Source: Sporocytophaga sp.
GTDB taxonomy: Bacteria; Bacteroidota; Bacteroidia; Cytophagales; Cytophagaceae
NCBI GenBank assembly: GCA_024707265.1
Contig: JANQAB010000006.1
Span: 253,001-317,000 of the forward strand
Direction: 5' to 3'
DNA: 64,000 bases
Shown here: in pieces, positions 1-9,456 of the stretch
Position numbering within the stretch: the first letter of the stretch is position 1
Layout of the letters: every line of letters starts with the position of its first letter
Made by a program: the position numbers and the translations under genes
Notes under the pieces: generated by a model
What the model saw: the letters and a program-made list of their open reading frames with translations, nothing else
The model's database searches: none
Told to the model about the DNA's origin: nothing

Positions 1-2
1 CC

Positions 3-164
3 ATCGTAAGCAGTAATTCTTCTATTTTTTTAGATCTTTCCGTAAGTGAAAGTGAGCATTTCAGGTTTGACAGGCATGGAGAACTTATCTATACCAAAAA
101 ATATGCATTTAAAGATGCTTCAATAAAACTGAATTCATTTCATCAAAAGGAATGGGTGTATTAA
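3..164 (+). CDS. C-terminal fragment of an unidentified protein (cut by window start)
   Basis: The frame is open from the first bases to a TAA at 162-164, giving about 53 residues that end in KEWVY. The start lies outside the window. The fragment mixes hydrophobic and charged residues with no recognisable motif, so no function is assigned. It converges on the minus-strand HAD gene, with only 9 bases between the two stop codons. It could be a chance open frame, but its length and unbiased composition make a real gene end more likely. Confidence 0.5.
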   Translation: MVSSNSSIFLDLSVSESEHFRFDRHGELIYTKKYAFKDASIKLNSFHQKEWVY

Positions 165-173
165 GCTTGTAGC

Positions 174-1163
174 TTATTTTTTAAAAACCGTTTTCCAATC
201 GTCTTTAATACTTATAACATTCCAACCATTAGCGGCTGCGGCCTGTAGAGAAGCATTATCTTTTTCCTGATAGCTAAATTCTCTTACAGCATCATTGTGA
301 TTTATCAGGAGCTGAATGGAAGGTCCTTTTCTTTCATCTGAATATGTAAGCATAGCTATATCTCCCCCAGATTTTTCATTACCTGCAACAAATACAGGAA
401 CTTTTCCTATATGATAGCTGATATTGACAGGCTTCTCTTCCTTATCATTAAAACTCTGCAATACGGTATCTCTCCATAAAGCATGTTTTCCATCAACTCT
501 TTTAAACTCCATTTTGAGGGTACTCCCTATCACCTGCTGACCAGGTATTCTATAAATATGCTCTGAAAATGCCCTTATGAATTCTACATTTCCTCCCGAG
601 CAAATCCAGCTTTCAAAACCTTTGTCTTTAAGGAATGCCAGAAGCTCCAGCATTGGCAGGTATCCTAATTCAGTAAAGGGTACATTGTACTTTGGATGCT
701 TTTCATTCTTCAGAAAAGTGGCAATGTCTTTTTCTAAAGCCCCCTCCGTTTTATTGCCATAAGCGGCTACAGCCAATTGCATAATTCCTTTTTGATTATT
801 CTTTTCAAAGAACGCTGTATCTTTTTCAATCACAGCCTTAAAAGGTTCTTTAGTTTTCAAAGATGGATCTTTGGCAATCATTGCTTTGATTGTCTTCAGT
901 AAGAACAGCCCCTCCACAAGCGGTTGTTCAGGCCACAACGTTCCATCGTTATCAAATACAGCTATGCGATCTTTCGGTTTAACATAATCAATACTACCCT
1001 CCCTGGTCACCTTTTCCACAAACAAAAGGATAGCCTTTTTATTCATCCCTTCCTTCCATGAAGGAAGAGGATCGCTCATCTTTAAATAATTGACAGAAGA
1101 AAATAATATTGCTGTCGCTACTAAAAGAAGCAATAGAAAAGTCCTTTTAACCACTACTTTCAT
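174..1163 (-). CDS. HAD-superfamily phosphohydrolase, exported or membrane-anchored
   Basis: A 329-residue haloacid dehalogenase-fold hydrolase. Motif I is DNDGT at residues 71-75, whose first Asp would be the nucleophile and second the general acid/base. Further on, a Ser in the ICSGG stretch fits motif II, and GNEKSGGDIAM fits the Mg-binding motif IV. Residues 7-24 form one hydrophobic segment after a basic start, so the protein is probably exported or held in the inner membrane with its active domain outside. The family hydrolyses phosphate monoesters; the substrate cannot be read from sequence. It lies just downstream of the formylglycine-generating enzyme on the same strand, separated by about 100 bases containing a heptamer array, so it is probably transcribed separately. 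Confidence 0.8.
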   Translation of the reverse strand: MKVVVKRTFLLLLLVATAILFSSVNYLKMSDPLPSWKEGMNKKAILLFVEKVTREGSIDYVKPKDRIAVFDNDGTLWPEQPLVEGLFLLKTIKAMIAKDPSLKTKEPFKAVIEKDTAFFEKNNQKGIMQLAVAAYGNKTEGALEKDIATFLKNEKHPKYNVPFTELGYLPMLELLAFLKDKGFESWICSGGNVEFIRAFSEHIYRIPGQQVIGSTLKMEFKRVDGKHALWRDTVLQSFNDKEEKPVNISYHIGKVPVFVAGNEKSGGDIAMLTYSDERKGPSIQLLINHNDAVREFSYQEKDNASLQAAAANGWNVISIKDDWKTVFKK

Positions 1164-1243
1164 CTTTAAACATATTCAGGTAGACTTAATACTTATCTCA
1201 TTCATGCTTTTTACCACAAACAACAAGTATCGAAATATACTTT

Positions 1244-1278
1244 TCGCTTTAAGCTTTTAGCCTTCAGCTTTTAACTCT
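1244..1278 (-). repeat. Heptamer repeat array A (5 units) over the FGE stop codon
   Basis: Five 7-bp units in a row, reading on the minus strand as variants of AAAGCTK. The array covers the 3' end of the FGE gene: its stop (1264-1266) and last codons lie inside the repeat. It belongs to a family seen at seven places in the window. Confidence 0.75.
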
Positions 1279-2244
1279 TAAAATGCACCTAAACCCAATA
1301 TGGCAAGATCCTGAATCAATCATTTGAGGAGAGCGGGCAGCAGGTCTAAAACGAAAACAATAATTAGGAGCACAAAGATGACTTCCTCCTTTAAGAACCT
1401 TTCTTGGTATTTTTATATCGGGCTGATGAGGATCCAAACTTGCCTCTCTCTCTCCTCCTCTTGGATTGGAAGGAATACAACATGCTTTTGTTTTATCTAC
1501 CTTATGCATTGAGATAAACCAGTCTTGCGTCCATTCCCAGACATTGCCGCACATATCATGTAAACCATATCCATTTGGAGGGTATACTCCTACCGGAGAT
1601 GTTCTTTCATAACCGTCAAGATTAAAGTTCTGCCAGGGAAATTCCCCCTGCCAGAAGTTAGCCATCATCTTTTTGTTAGGAGTCATCTCATCCCCCCATT
1701 CAAAGACTTTGCCTTCCAGTCCACCTCTCGCTGCAAACTCCCATTCTGCTTCCGTAGGCAGTTCTTTACCAATCCACTTAGCATAAGCTTCAACATCTTC
1801 CCAGGCTACATGAGTGACTGGATGTTCCCATCTTCCTTCCAAATCACTTGCCGGCCCTTCAGGATGCCTCCAGTTTGCTCCATGGATAAAAGCCCACCAG
1901 TTCATATAGTTATTCAGATCAACTCTTTTTTGAGGCTTCTGAAAAACAAGGGAACCTGGAAAAAGCATGGCTGGATCTGCTCCCGGATAATCTTCACCAT
2001 TCAGAGGGCGCTCGGCTATTGTAATGTAGGAAGTCTCCTGTACAAATCTTTCAAACTCCTGATTCGTAACATTAAACTTATCCATCCAGAATCCTTCTAC
2101 CTGCACCTCATGAGCTGGACTTTCCTCCGGGTAATGCTTATCCGAACCCATTGTAAACTTTCCTCCTGGTACCCATACCATACAAGGATGTGGTGCTTCA
2201 TTAACCATATCGGATTTATCAGGACGAATTGTAATATCTTTCAT
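1264..2244 (-). CDS. Formylglycine-generating enzyme (sulfatase-modifying factor)
   Basis: A 326-residue FGE-sulfatase domain protein. FGE oxidises the active-site Cys (or Ser) of sulfatases to formylglycine, which they need for catalysis. The N-terminal part has the family stretch WVPGGKFTMGSD, the middle has GNVWEWTQDW, and the end has GGSHLCAPNYC with Cys291 and Cys296 spaced as the catalytic pair of human FGE (Cys336/Cys341), followed by RFRPAARS and IGFRC. Many FGE-fold proteins lack these cysteines, so their presence supports true sulfatase activation. No signal peptide is visible, so it should act in the cytoplasm before export. SulP lies upstream on the same strand 60 bases away. Likely clients are the two sulfatases at 58.6-63.1 kb. 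Confidence 0.9.
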   Translation of the reverse strand: MKDITIRPDKSDMVNEAPHPCMVWVPGGKFTMGSDKHYPEESPAHEVQVEGFWMDKFNVTNQEFERFVQETSYITIAERPLNGEDYPGADPAMLFPGSLVFQKPQKRVDLNNYMNWWAFIHGANWRHPEGPASDLEGRWEHPVTHVAWEDVEAYAKWIGKELPTEAEWEFAARGGLEGKVFEWGDEMTPNKKMMANFWQGEFPWQNFNLDGYERTSPVGVYPPNGYGLHDMCGNVWEWTQDWFISMHKVDKTKACCIPSNPRGGEREASLDPHQPDIKIPRKVLKGGSHLCAPNYCFRFRPAARSPQMIDSGSCHIGFRCILRVKS

Positions 2245-2304
2245 AAGTATGCATCTATTGTAAACTAGTGATACAAACCTCCTGTAAAAATATATGTTTA
2301 AATG

Positions 2305-3969
2305 CTACTGTTGCTGTTTAATCCATTGATATCCATCCCTGCGGGCATGCATCATAGGTCTTCCCAATTCAGTGTCAAAACGATATACGTTTTCTATCCC
2401 TATCTCTTCCAATAAATCTGTTCTATCCAGCTGATGATAGACTACCTGTCCCACCCCTACTAATTTTAATATACAATGATGTTCCCTTAGGTATTCATGG
2501 TATTCCTTGATAACAGTAACAAAGGTACTTCCGATTTCTTTCCTTCCTCCTAAGCCAATGATCACAACAGAATGAGTTGCATGATCTGCTTTTGGTAAAA
2601 GGTCTTTCAACACATAAGCTCCTGCAAAAAAAAGGCTGCCTGAAGGATTAAGCATTACCACTTCATTGCTTTTAATCTCGGAGGGTGGAGGTATTTCTTT
2701 CAGAAAACCATCATCTGCTACGATCAATGCCTTTAACTTAACCCGATTAGAAGCCTCTACAATATGCAAGATAAAAGTAAGTACCACCGACCCCAGCACT
2801 GCGTATTGAATAGGAACTGCGAGTGTTGCAATAAAGGTAAACCCCATAATACACCTGGCCTGAATACTTGTTTCCCATATTATTAAAATCCCTTCCCGAC
2901 TAAGTGATGAAAATCCTGAAATAACCAGTATGCCTCCTAAAGCTGCCATTGGTAATTGCTCAATGAATCCGCTCGTAGTAAATACAAGCAAGCCAATCAT
3001 AATACCTGAAATAAAGGTTGCCCACCTGGAATACGCACCTGCTGCAGTCAATACAGATGTGTGACTAACAGATCCACCAACAGGTATGCCGGTAAAAAAT
3101 CCGGAAGCTATATTAGCAAAGCCTTCTCCCCTCAGATCCTTGTTTGAGTCCGGATAATTACCGTTGGGATTAGGCCTCATATGACTCACGCCTGCCCCTT
3201 GTATGAAGCCAATCAGAGCAATTGCTAAAGATGAAATTAAAACATCAGGAATATTTTCATATGGAGGAAATACAAATGAAGGCAACTCATTCGGTATCTT
3301 ATTTTCATGGCCTACGAGTCTGAGCGCTGATATTTTTATAAAAAAAGTTATAAGTGTTGCTATTGCTAAAGAAAAAAACATTGAAAAATGTTTGAGTCTG
3401 GTTCTTTCAAGGTAAAGTGTCAGAATAATCGTCAATGATGCTATGCCCAATGCATAGTAATTAAATTCTTTGTAATGTAAAATAACATCTAAAGCCTTCA
3501 GCACTTTATTACTATGCTTACTTGCATAATACCCGAAGACATCCTCAAACTGACTCAGTACAATAGTTAAAGCTACTGCACTTAAAAAACCTCTCATCAC
3601 TGAGTTTGATATAAACCTCATAAGAAAGCCAAGTCTTAAAACACTCATTAGAACCTGAATAAGACCTGCAAGAACAGTTATCAACACCAGAACCGGAATC
3701 TTTTCATCCTGAGTGACACCATGCAAAGCTCCCCTTGTTGCCAAAGCCAATGCTCCGGTAGTTGATACAACCATGTATACAGAACTGGTAGTCCATGCAC
3801 CAATAAAAGGACCAATGATAGATGCATATAAACCATGAATGGGACTCATACCAGCCATAACACCGAAAGCCATACCCTCAGGTAATGCAGCAACACTTCC
3901 TGTAGCTGCCGCTATTATATCCTGAGGAAACTTCAGCTTTTTGCCACTATGTTTTTTCTTTTCACTCAT
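2305..3969 (-). CDS. SulP family anion (sulfate/bicarbonate-type) transporter with STAS domain
   Basis: A 554-residue SLC26/SulP transporter. The N-terminal 400 residues hold multiple membrane spans, including the family opening with PEGMAFGVMAGMSPIHGLYAS. The C-terminal part, from about residue 430, is a cytoplasmic STAS domain. The family moves sulfate, bicarbonate or other anions across the inner membrane; substrate cannot be decided here. Its ATG overlaps the 3' end of the YihY gene by 8 bases, so the two are translationally coupled. The FGE gene follows 60 bases downstream. That neighbourhood fits handling of sulfate released by sulfatases, but SulP proteins also occur in stress-related sets like those nearby. 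Confidence 0.88.
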   Translation of the reverse strand: MSEKKKHSGKKLKFPQDIIAAATGSVAALPEGMAFGVMAGMSPIHGLYASIIGPFIGAWTTSSVYMVVSTTGALALATRGALHGVTQDEKIPVLVLITVLAGLIQVLMSVLRLGFLMRFISNSVMRGFLSAVALTIVLSQFEDVFGYYASKHSNKVLKALDVILHYKEFNYYALGIASLTIILTLYLERTRLKHFSMFFSLAIATLITFFIKISALRLVGHENKIPNELPSFVFPPYENIPDVLISSLAIALIGFIQGAGVSHMRPNPNGNYPDSNKDLRGEGFANIASGFFTGIPVGGSVSHTSVLTAAGAYSRWATFISGIMIGLLVFTTSGFIEQLPMAALGGILVISGFSSLSREGILIIWETSIQARCIMGFTFIATLAVPIQYAVLGSVVLTFILHIVEASNRVKLKALIVADDGFLKEIPPPSEIKSNEVVMLNPSGSLFFAGAYVLKDLLPKADHATHSVVIIGLGGRKEIGSTFVTVIKEYHEYLREHHCILKLVGVGQVVYHQLDRTDLLEEIGIENVYRFDTELGRPMMHARRDGYQWIKQQQ

Positions 3970-4873
3970 TTTTAGGGTAAAAAGATTTTATATTTTTAAG
4001 GGTAGTATTCCTTTTATAAAACACGTATACTTTGGAAAACTCGGCTGAGTACATAAGCACCATATTGCTGTAAAAAAACCAAAGCTGAAAGGATAACAAC
4101 GACGCGGTAATATCTGTATCAGTTTCTTTGCCTACAATAATTATCATGACTTCTCTTCCTATCTCCTGCAATACACCTCCCATAATTCCTGCAGGAAGGG
4201 CTTCCCTTATACTCACAGAATACGGTGGCATGGACTTGAAGAAAAATGTATAAAGAACAGATATAAAAAATACTTGTGTTAATACTTTCAATATTTCAAT
4301 TCCAAAACCATTACCAAAAGAGATTGCCGACCAATGACTTAGGTAAGGATGTGGTAATATACCATTAATGATTACAAAGATGGATATAACCAACAATGAA
4401 GAAATAGTTGTTTTAATATCATCATAATTTCTTTTGATTGCTTCGATAAAACCAAAGCGATCTCTGACATCTCCCCATATAAGTTCTATGGAATCTTTTA
4501 ATTGCGCGAAATAGTTGACAGTTCCTAATATAAATGTCACAATAGTAACACCAACAAAGGTCGATCTATCAGAAGGAGGAAATCCTTTCTCTCTTGTCAG
4601 TAAAAACTTTATGACATCTACAAAGTTGGGAGGAAAAAAATCAGCAATTACAGGAAGAACTACCTCTTTGGTTTTTTGTAAACCAAATGTCTTTAAAGAA
4701 AGCAAATATACAAACGCCACCAATGGAGCAATTGACAAAGACTGGTAAAATGCCAGACCGGTAGCAAGATTGGTACCTTTATCTTTAACCCACTCCTTGT
4801 AAGCTTCAAAAATCAATTTCCCCAGAATAGAAATTTTTCTTGCTATTGTATACAAAATTTTCCGGAACATCAA
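3962..4873 (-). CDS. YihY/BrkB family integral membrane protein
   Basis: A 303-residue inner-membrane protein of the YihY/BrkB (UPF0761) family with about six membrane spans. The opening half carries the family pattern GTNLATGLAFYQSLSIAPL. A larger polar stretch lies between spans 1 and 2, and the end has FQLWFFYSNMVLMYSAEFSKV, a typical last-span motif. The molecular role is not settled; some members were once misnamed ribonuclease BN. It is the first gene of an overlapping pair with SulP and probably heads the minus-strand unit 4873 to about 1264. Confidence 0.85.
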   Translation of the reverse strand: MMFRKILYTIARKISILGKLIFEAYKEWVKDKGTNLATGLAFYQSLSIAPLVAFVYLLSLKTFGLQKTKEVVLPVIADFFPPNFVDVIKFLLTREKGFPPSDRSTFVGVTIVTFILGTVNYFAQLKDSIELIWGDVRDRFGFIEAIKRNYDDIKTTISSLLVISIFVIINGILPHPYLSHWSAISFGNGFGIEILKVLTQVFFISVLYTFFFKSMPPYSVSIREALPAGIMGGVLQEIGREVMIIIVGKETDTDITASLLSFQLWFFYSNMVLMYSAEFSKVYVFYKRNTTLKNIKSFYPKNE

Positions 4874-5069
4874 TACCCTCCGTTTTCAAACAAAATACAT
4901 CCATCATAAAAACTTTTTCTTCTTTTTGTTTTTAATATTTATTAGAATAAAGGGGAAATTCCTCGGGTAAGGGAAAACAATTTGAATATTATAAGTATTA
5001 TATTAAATTATAGCATCACTTCGGACGCCTCTTAGGGAAGTAGCATTTATACAAACCGGATATTATATT

Positions 5070-5306
5070 ATGAAAAATATACAGATCGTTACTAAAAGAA
5101 TCGAGTTGAAATTTGATAACAATGGAGTTGCAATAACAGATGTAGAATCTATTATTGATGAACTTTCAAAGGAATACAATATTGTTGACAATTTTCCTTC
5201 AGTCACATTCCAGGAAAATTATCTTTATGTAACTTTTAAAGCATCAAAGAAAAGTGCCAATAAATCAAATATCGGATTCAGCTTTGGCACTAAGGATAAC
5301 ATTTAA
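5070..5306 (+). CDS. Small protein of unknown function
   Basis: A 78-residue soluble protein starting at an ATG preceded by an AT-rich leader. The predicted pattern is strand (IQIVTKRIELKFD), helix (DVESIIDELSKEY), strand (YLYVTFKAS), then a polar Lys/Ser tail. No family is recognised. It stands alone between the divergent YihY unit and the convergent universal stress protein, 44 bases from the latter's stop codon. Confidence 0.6.
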   Translation: MKNIQIVTKRIELKFDNNGVAITDVESIIDELSKEYNIVDNFPSVTFQENYLYVTFKASKKSANKSNIGFSFGTKDNI

Positions 5307-5350
5307 GCCATAGTTATCCCTCCCTATTTCAATATACAAAAGAGATTTCC

Positions 5351-6202
5351 TTATTGAGCTGAAACATGCTCTTCTACTTTATGAACAGCAAGTATAGGCA
5401 ATTCAGGATTGTATATGATTTCTTTTGTACGGCTACGAGAAAATATTTTCTTCAGAAAACTTCTTTCATGCGTTGCCAATACCAGAACATCCGCATTCTT
5501 TCTTTTGGCATAATAATTAATACCAGTTTCAATATCATCCCCTTCATTCAGATCGAAACTCATTTTTTCATATGACTGGTTGAAAAGTAATTTATCCATA
5601 GCATATTTTATAAATTCCTCTTCCTCTTCATAATTATGTTTTTTCTGAATACTGAAAAATGAAACCTGTGCATCGAACAATTGTGCTAGTTCAACTACAA
5701 AGGAAATACCTTCTGTTTCATTTCCTTTAAGATCAGTAGCATATACAATCTGTTTGATCGGATGATATTCCACATTGGAGGGCACAACCAATACAGGACA
5801 GCCAGATTCTTCTGCTACTGTAGCAGTAACTGAGCCCATAAAAATTTTCTTTAAACCTTCTGCGCCTTCGGTTCCCATCACAATTATGTCCACATTTTCT
5901 TTTTTAGCAAAATGAGGTATTTCATCTTCCGGAATTCCATATTTTACAACATAATCATAAATAACATTATCTCCTTTGGATAAGCCATTGATAATATCCT
6001 GCAACCCGCGTCTCGCTTCTTCCTCTGCTTGAGTAACAATATCACTTGATAGATAGCTTGCAGTTCCCGGTTCTATCGGAGTGATGTGATACAGATTGAT
6101 TAAGGTTAGCGAACCTCCGGTAACTTTAACTATTTCATTGGCAAAATTTACTCCTCTGTATGAAACATCAGAGAAATCTACCGGACAAAGAATCTTTTTC
6201 AT
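5351..6202 (-). CDS. Universal stress protein, tandem UspA domains
   Basis: Two UspA domains in 283 residues. The start is set at the ATG giving MKKILCPVDFSD, the normal UspA opening; an upstream in-frame ATG at 6250 would add 16 atypical residues. In domain 1 the ATP-binding pattern G-2x-G-9x-G-S is intact (GTEGAEGLKKIFMGS), so nucleotide binding is likely. Domain 2 ends in LATHERSFLKKIFSRS, where the glycines are lost, so it is probably non-binding. Cytoplasmic. It follows an unknown gene and the DnaJ gene on the same strand, with gaps of 48 and 3 bases, so the three form a likely stress operon. Confidence 0.88.
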   Translation of the reverse strand: MKKILCPVDFSDVSYRGVNFANEIVKVTGGSLTLINLYHITPIEPGTASYLSSDIVTQAEEEARRGLQDIINGLSKGDNVIYDYVVKYGIPEDEIPHFAKKENVDIIVMGTEGAEGLKKIFMGSVTATVAEESGCPVLVVPSNVEYHPIKQIVYATDLKGNETEGISFVVELAQLFDAQVSFFSIQKKHNYEEEEEFIKYAMDKLLFNQSYEKMSFDLNEGDDIETGINYYAKRKNADVLVLATHERSFLKKIFSRSRTKEIIYNPELPILAVHKVEEHVSAQ

Positions 6203-6250
6203 AACCAGACAACTTTTAAATTCCCTCTTGTATTCACAACAAACAAACAC

Positions 6251-6631
6251 TTACATATAGTTTTCCTTTCCGGTATTGAAAAAACGTTGTATCAGGTACA
6301 ACTGAAATCCTGCAGTTGTCTCATGCAATGGATGTCCATTCATAAGAATCAAAAAACTCCCCAGCTTTGAAATTTTATAATCAGTAATTATAGTACGACC
6401 ATCATAACTTCTGAATATTTTTTTAAAATTCAGTTCTTCAGGAATGTGAAGAGCCTGAAGAATCATTTTAGCCCTACACACTGCCTCTTCAAAATCATCC
6501 TCATCGTGGCCTATAGTTCTCCATAGATGACTTAAGTATTCTGAAGGTTCAGGAACAGAAGCTATTATCCTGTTTAAATTATCTTCCTCTATAAGGGAAT
6601 CATAATTGTATAATTGAATTTCAAATGCCAT
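6251..6631 (-). CDS. Conserved-looking protein of unknown function between DnaJ and Usp genes
   Basis: 126 residues, no signal peptide or membrane segment. The N-terminal half is acidic (HDEDDFEEAV) and probably helical; the C-terminal half has short strands around TIITDYKISKLGSFLILMNG. I do not recognise a family. It starts 3 bases after the DnaJ stop codon and lies 48 bases before the Usp start, so it is almost certainly co-transcribed with both and may serve the same stress response. Confidence 0.75.
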   Translation of the reverse strand: MAFEIQLYNYDSLIEEDNLNRIIASVPEPSEYLSHLWRTIGHDEDDFEEAVCRAKMILQALHIPEELNFKKIFRSYDGRTIITDYKISKLGSFLILMNGHPLHETTAGFQLYLIQRFFNTGKENYM

Positions 6632-6634
6632 AAA

Positions 6635-7562
6635 TTAAACTTTAGCATATTCTCTAAAAGAGGCCAGCTGCTTGAATAAAGCTTCCTCCTTTTCTGATAA
6701 ATTCTTAGGTAACTGAACAACTACCTTTGCATATAGATCGCCAAACTTTCCCGGTTCATTATAAACCGGCATTCCAAGATTTCTCAATCTTAATACTTTA
6801 CCATTGTCTGTTCCCTTAGGGATATCAAGCTTTATCATTCCCTTTAAGGTATTGACTTCCGCTTTCCCCCCCAAAATCAAGGTATAGAGATCTACAGGAA
6901 CATCAACATACAGATTGTCTCCTATACGTTCATATTTATGATGCTTAACAACTCGGATAGTAATATACAGATCTCCTGGTTTGCCTCGCCCTGCGCCCTG
7001 GCCACCTTTCTCCTTTAGCTTAATAACTTGTTCATCAGCGATCCCTGGTTTCAGTTTTATTCTTAAAGGCTGACCGTTAACGTTTACAATTCTTTCGGTA
7101 CCTCGATAAGTTTCTTCCAGCGTTATTTCCAGCTCTGCCTGAAAATCGTTTCCTTTATAAGACTGACCACCGGAAGAGAATCCTCCTTTACCTTTTCCAG
7201 AACGGCTGAATATGTTTTCAAAAAAATCAGCAAAACTCTCTGCATCAAAGCCTCCGGAACTGCTATATTCATAAGAACCACTTCCACCAAAAGGATTATA
7301 AGCACCACCTCCTCCTTGGTTTTTCATTTGCTCATAATACTTCCAATTGTCTCCCATCTCATCGTATTGCTTCCTTTTTTCAGGGTCACTAAGAACACTG
7401 TTAGCTTCGTTAGCTTCCTTAAACTTTGTTTCAGCTTCCTTATCTCCCGGATTTTTATCGGGATGATATTTCACAGCAAGCTTTTTTAAAAGCTTTCTTA
7501 ATCTCATTCTGCGAAGCAGTTTTGGAGACACCAAGTATTTTATAATAATCTTTATACTCCAT
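6635..7562 (-). CDS. DnaJ-type co-chaperone (CbpA class, no zinc finger), frameshifted
   Basis: J-domain protein that would stimulate the ATPase of DnaK. From the ATG at 7562 the frame reads [15 protein letters not shown], a classic J-domain start, but it is lost at the A6 run (T6 on the plus strand, 7482-7487). Removing one A joins it to the rest and gives 308 residues: J domain 1-70 with HPD at 33-35, a Gly/Phe-rich linker, then two C-terminal substrate-binding domains with [10 protein letters not shown]. There are no CxxCxGxG zinc repeats, so it is CbpA-like rather than canonical DnaJ. As written, the open frame would start at 7534 with a scrambled N-terminus. First gene of the DnaJ-unknown-Usp unit. 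Confidence 0.88.
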
Positions 7563-7619
7563 ACGATATGATCCTAATTGATAAACAAGTATGGAATTAA
7601 GCTTGTTCTTTTAGAGCGA

Positions 7620-7703
7620 AAAGCTTAAAGCACAAAGCGGAAGGCGGAAAGTTAAAAGTCAAAAGTCAAAAGTTTAAAGTTGAAAGTTGGAAGGTGGAAG
7701 GTT
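7620..7703 (+). repeat. Heptamer repeat array B (12 units)
   Basis: Twelve exact 7-bp units without a break (84 bp): AAAGCTT first, then AAAGCAC, AAAGCGG, later AAAGTCA twice and AAAGTTG twice, drifting to GAAGGTT. It sits between the divergent DnaJ gene and the transglutaminase-like gene. Together with array C, in opposite orientation, it brackets the latter gene. Confidence 0.85.
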
Positions 7704-7799
7704 ACAGAAAAAGTGTTACCAAAGGAACTAAGTTTCGTACTTATAAAAAGGAAAACGGATAAGAGATATATTAGCTCTTCGAATCAAGAATTTTTATTA

Positions 7800-8363
7800 A
7801 TGAAATTTACTATACGAATACTTCTTTCAATATTATTTTTATTGACAATCATATTCTTTCTTCGTGGATGGGTATACAACTGTTTTGTTACTTATAAATC
7901 AATCGGACAAAGGCAAAATTACATACCACAAGATCAAAAACTTATCTCCTATATTGAAGTAAATGTGAATGATCATTCCGAAACTGACATTAAGAATATA
8001 ATAAAGATAGGACTTACTGCTACTGCAAAACATTTAAATTATTCAGTCGACCCGAAGACGAATGACCCCAATAAGCTTATATATACCAAATCTGCTCATT
8101 GTGTTGGTTATTCAACCTTCTTTGCCACAACCTGTAACTATCTTTTTAAAAAGTATAACCTGGATAGAAATTGGGAAGCAAAACCACAAATAGCCCAGCT
8201 TTATTTGTTTAAAACAAATGTTCACCAGTTTTTTGGTGTCCCATTTTTAAAAGACCACGACATCGTCCTCATTGAGAATCAAAAGACAGGAGAACTATTT
8301 GCAGTCGACCCAACACTGCATGATTATTTCTATATTGATTATATTTCCTTCGAAAGAAACTAA
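7800..8363 (+). CDS. Membrane-anchored transglutaminase-like fold protein (tentative)
   Basis: 187 residues from the ATG at 7800; an earlier in-frame start would run back into the heptamer array and is rejected. Residues 5-25 form a strong membrane anchor. The soluble part has a Cys in AHCVGYSTFFATTC, a His in FLKDHDIVLIE and an Asp in AVDPTLHDY, in the order Cys-His-Asp used by transglutaminase-like and papain-like enzymes. That assignment is inference from residue order and spacing. The gene stands alone, bracketed by arrays B and C, and its substrate is unknown. Confidence 0.6.
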   Translation: MKFTIRILLSILFLLTIIFFLRGWVYNCFVTYKSIGQRQNYIPQDQKLISYIEVNVNDHSETDIKNIIKIGLTATAKHLNYSVDPKTNDPNKLIYTKSAHCVGYSTFFATTCNYLFKKYNLDRNWEAKPQIAQLYLFKTNVHQFFGVPFLKDHDIVLIENQKTGELFAVDPTLHDYFYIDYISFERN

Positions 8364-8392
8364 AAGCAATTATTCAACAACCTCCCATCTTC

Positions 8393-8427
8393 AGACTTTT
8401 TACTTTAAGCTTTCGGCTTTTAGCTTT
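8393..8427 (-). repeat. Heptamer repeat array C (5 units)
   Basis: Five 7-bp units reading AAAGNNN on the minus strand (plus strand TTACTTT, AAGCTTT, CGGCTTT and others), followed by an imperfect extension to about 8439. It lies 30 bases beyond the stop of the transglutaminase-like gene and is oriented opposite to array B on that gene's other side. Confidence 0.75.
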
Positions 8428-8544
8428 AACTTGTACTTTGAAGAGTAAGTCTAAAGCTAAATAGGAACTAGTTAATATTGAGTGAATTATTCCCTCCATT
8501 TTATTTATTTTCAGTACCTTTATTCAGAATATATATAGGTAGTA

Positions 8545-9339
8545 ATGTTTGAAATATCAATATCAGTTATCCTTATATTTATAGTATTTATTATTGTAAG
8601 AGGATTAATGAAAGCTTCAAAAGAAGCGAAGGAATATAATCAATATTTAGAACAAAGTCTTAAAGATGAACACATAACTAATCCGGAAACTGGCGCTAAA
8701 TATACCTTAGAGGAGGCAGAGTCTGAAAAATGGATTAACCTAGAATCCGAGTTTATAACAATTCCAAAAACTGATATTACGAAGCTATTTACGGAAGAAG
8801 AAAGAGAGACCGAAAGAGCCCTGAATCATTTTAAAGATAATGCTCAATATCGAAAAGCAGAATTAAGTAATGATCAAATTGAAATACTTGAACAGACAAA
8901 AATTCTAAGTAAGTATAAAGGATGGACATATTCCAGTCCTTTTCAAATAGAATATTGTACTGGCCTATTGCTTTTCCCCACTGTAGCAGTATCAGGCCCT
9001 AGATCGATTTCATACATGACACAATGTATGTTTTGGATAACGCTAAATATGAGTTATGGTCATTATTACTTAAGAGAAAAAACAGCTACTGAAAAGCTTT
9101 TGGATTTAATAAGAGATGATGATGAAATTAAACTTACTAACTACGAATCCTTTACAATCAATAAAACTAAAAAGTTTTTCGAATTAAATAAAATAATTGA
9201 AAAACTTGAGGGAATGGAAGGTTTAGAAATTGAGATTTTAGAAAATAATTTCTTTATAAAAAACACCCGACAAATAGATATTTTTGAAGTTACAAAAATT
9301 GAAAAAATAATTAAAAACATAAGTCTATCAAGCAGATAA
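8545..9339 (+). CDS. Membrane-anchored protein of unknown function
   Basis: 264 residues with one N-terminal membrane segment (residues 4-20) and no other clear span. The body is rich in Glu, Lys and Ile, with predicted helices (KLFTEEERETERALNHF) and a central hydrophobic patch (YCTGLLLFPTVAVSG). A weak purine-rich site (AGGTAG) precedes the ATG. No family recognised. The gene is flanked by heptamer arrays C and D and is more AT-rich than the housekeeping genes, which fits an accessory gene. Confidence 0.65.
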   Translation: MFEISISVILIFIVFIIVRGLMKASKEAKEYNQYLEQSLKDEHITNPETGAKYTLEEAESEKWINLESEFITIPKTDITKLFTEEERETERALNHFKDNAQYRKAELSNDQIEILEQTKILSKYKGWTYSSPFQIEYCTGLLLFPTVAVSGPRSISYMTQCMFWITLNMSYGHYYLREKTATEKLLDLIRDDDEIKLTNYESFTINKTKKFFELNKIIEKLEGMEGLEIEILENNFFIKNTRQIDIFEVTKIEKIIKNISLSSR

Positions 9340-9456
9340 CTTTGAATTCAAATTGTCAGAAAAAACAATAACTCAATGTAGTTGAAGTGAAGAAAAGGAA
9401 GCATTATTACTTTCAACCCTTTCTCCATGGTGTCAGGTCGAACATCTTTTCAGTTT

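Noticed and set aside
7482..7487. Programmed -1 frameshifting at A AAA AAG-like heptamers in dnaJ, ispB-like and M42 genes
   Set aside because: The required change skips one base (+1), not -1, and no stimulatory stem-loop is evident. The same A6G string occurs in intact arfB.
7620..7703. Heptamer array as a CRISPR array
   Set aside because: Units are 7 bp with no spacers, and no cas genes are present.
7680..7799. Extended start of the transglutaminase-like protein
   Set aside because: The extension is translated heptamer repeat with no signal peptide; the ATG at 7800 gives a clean membrane anchor.
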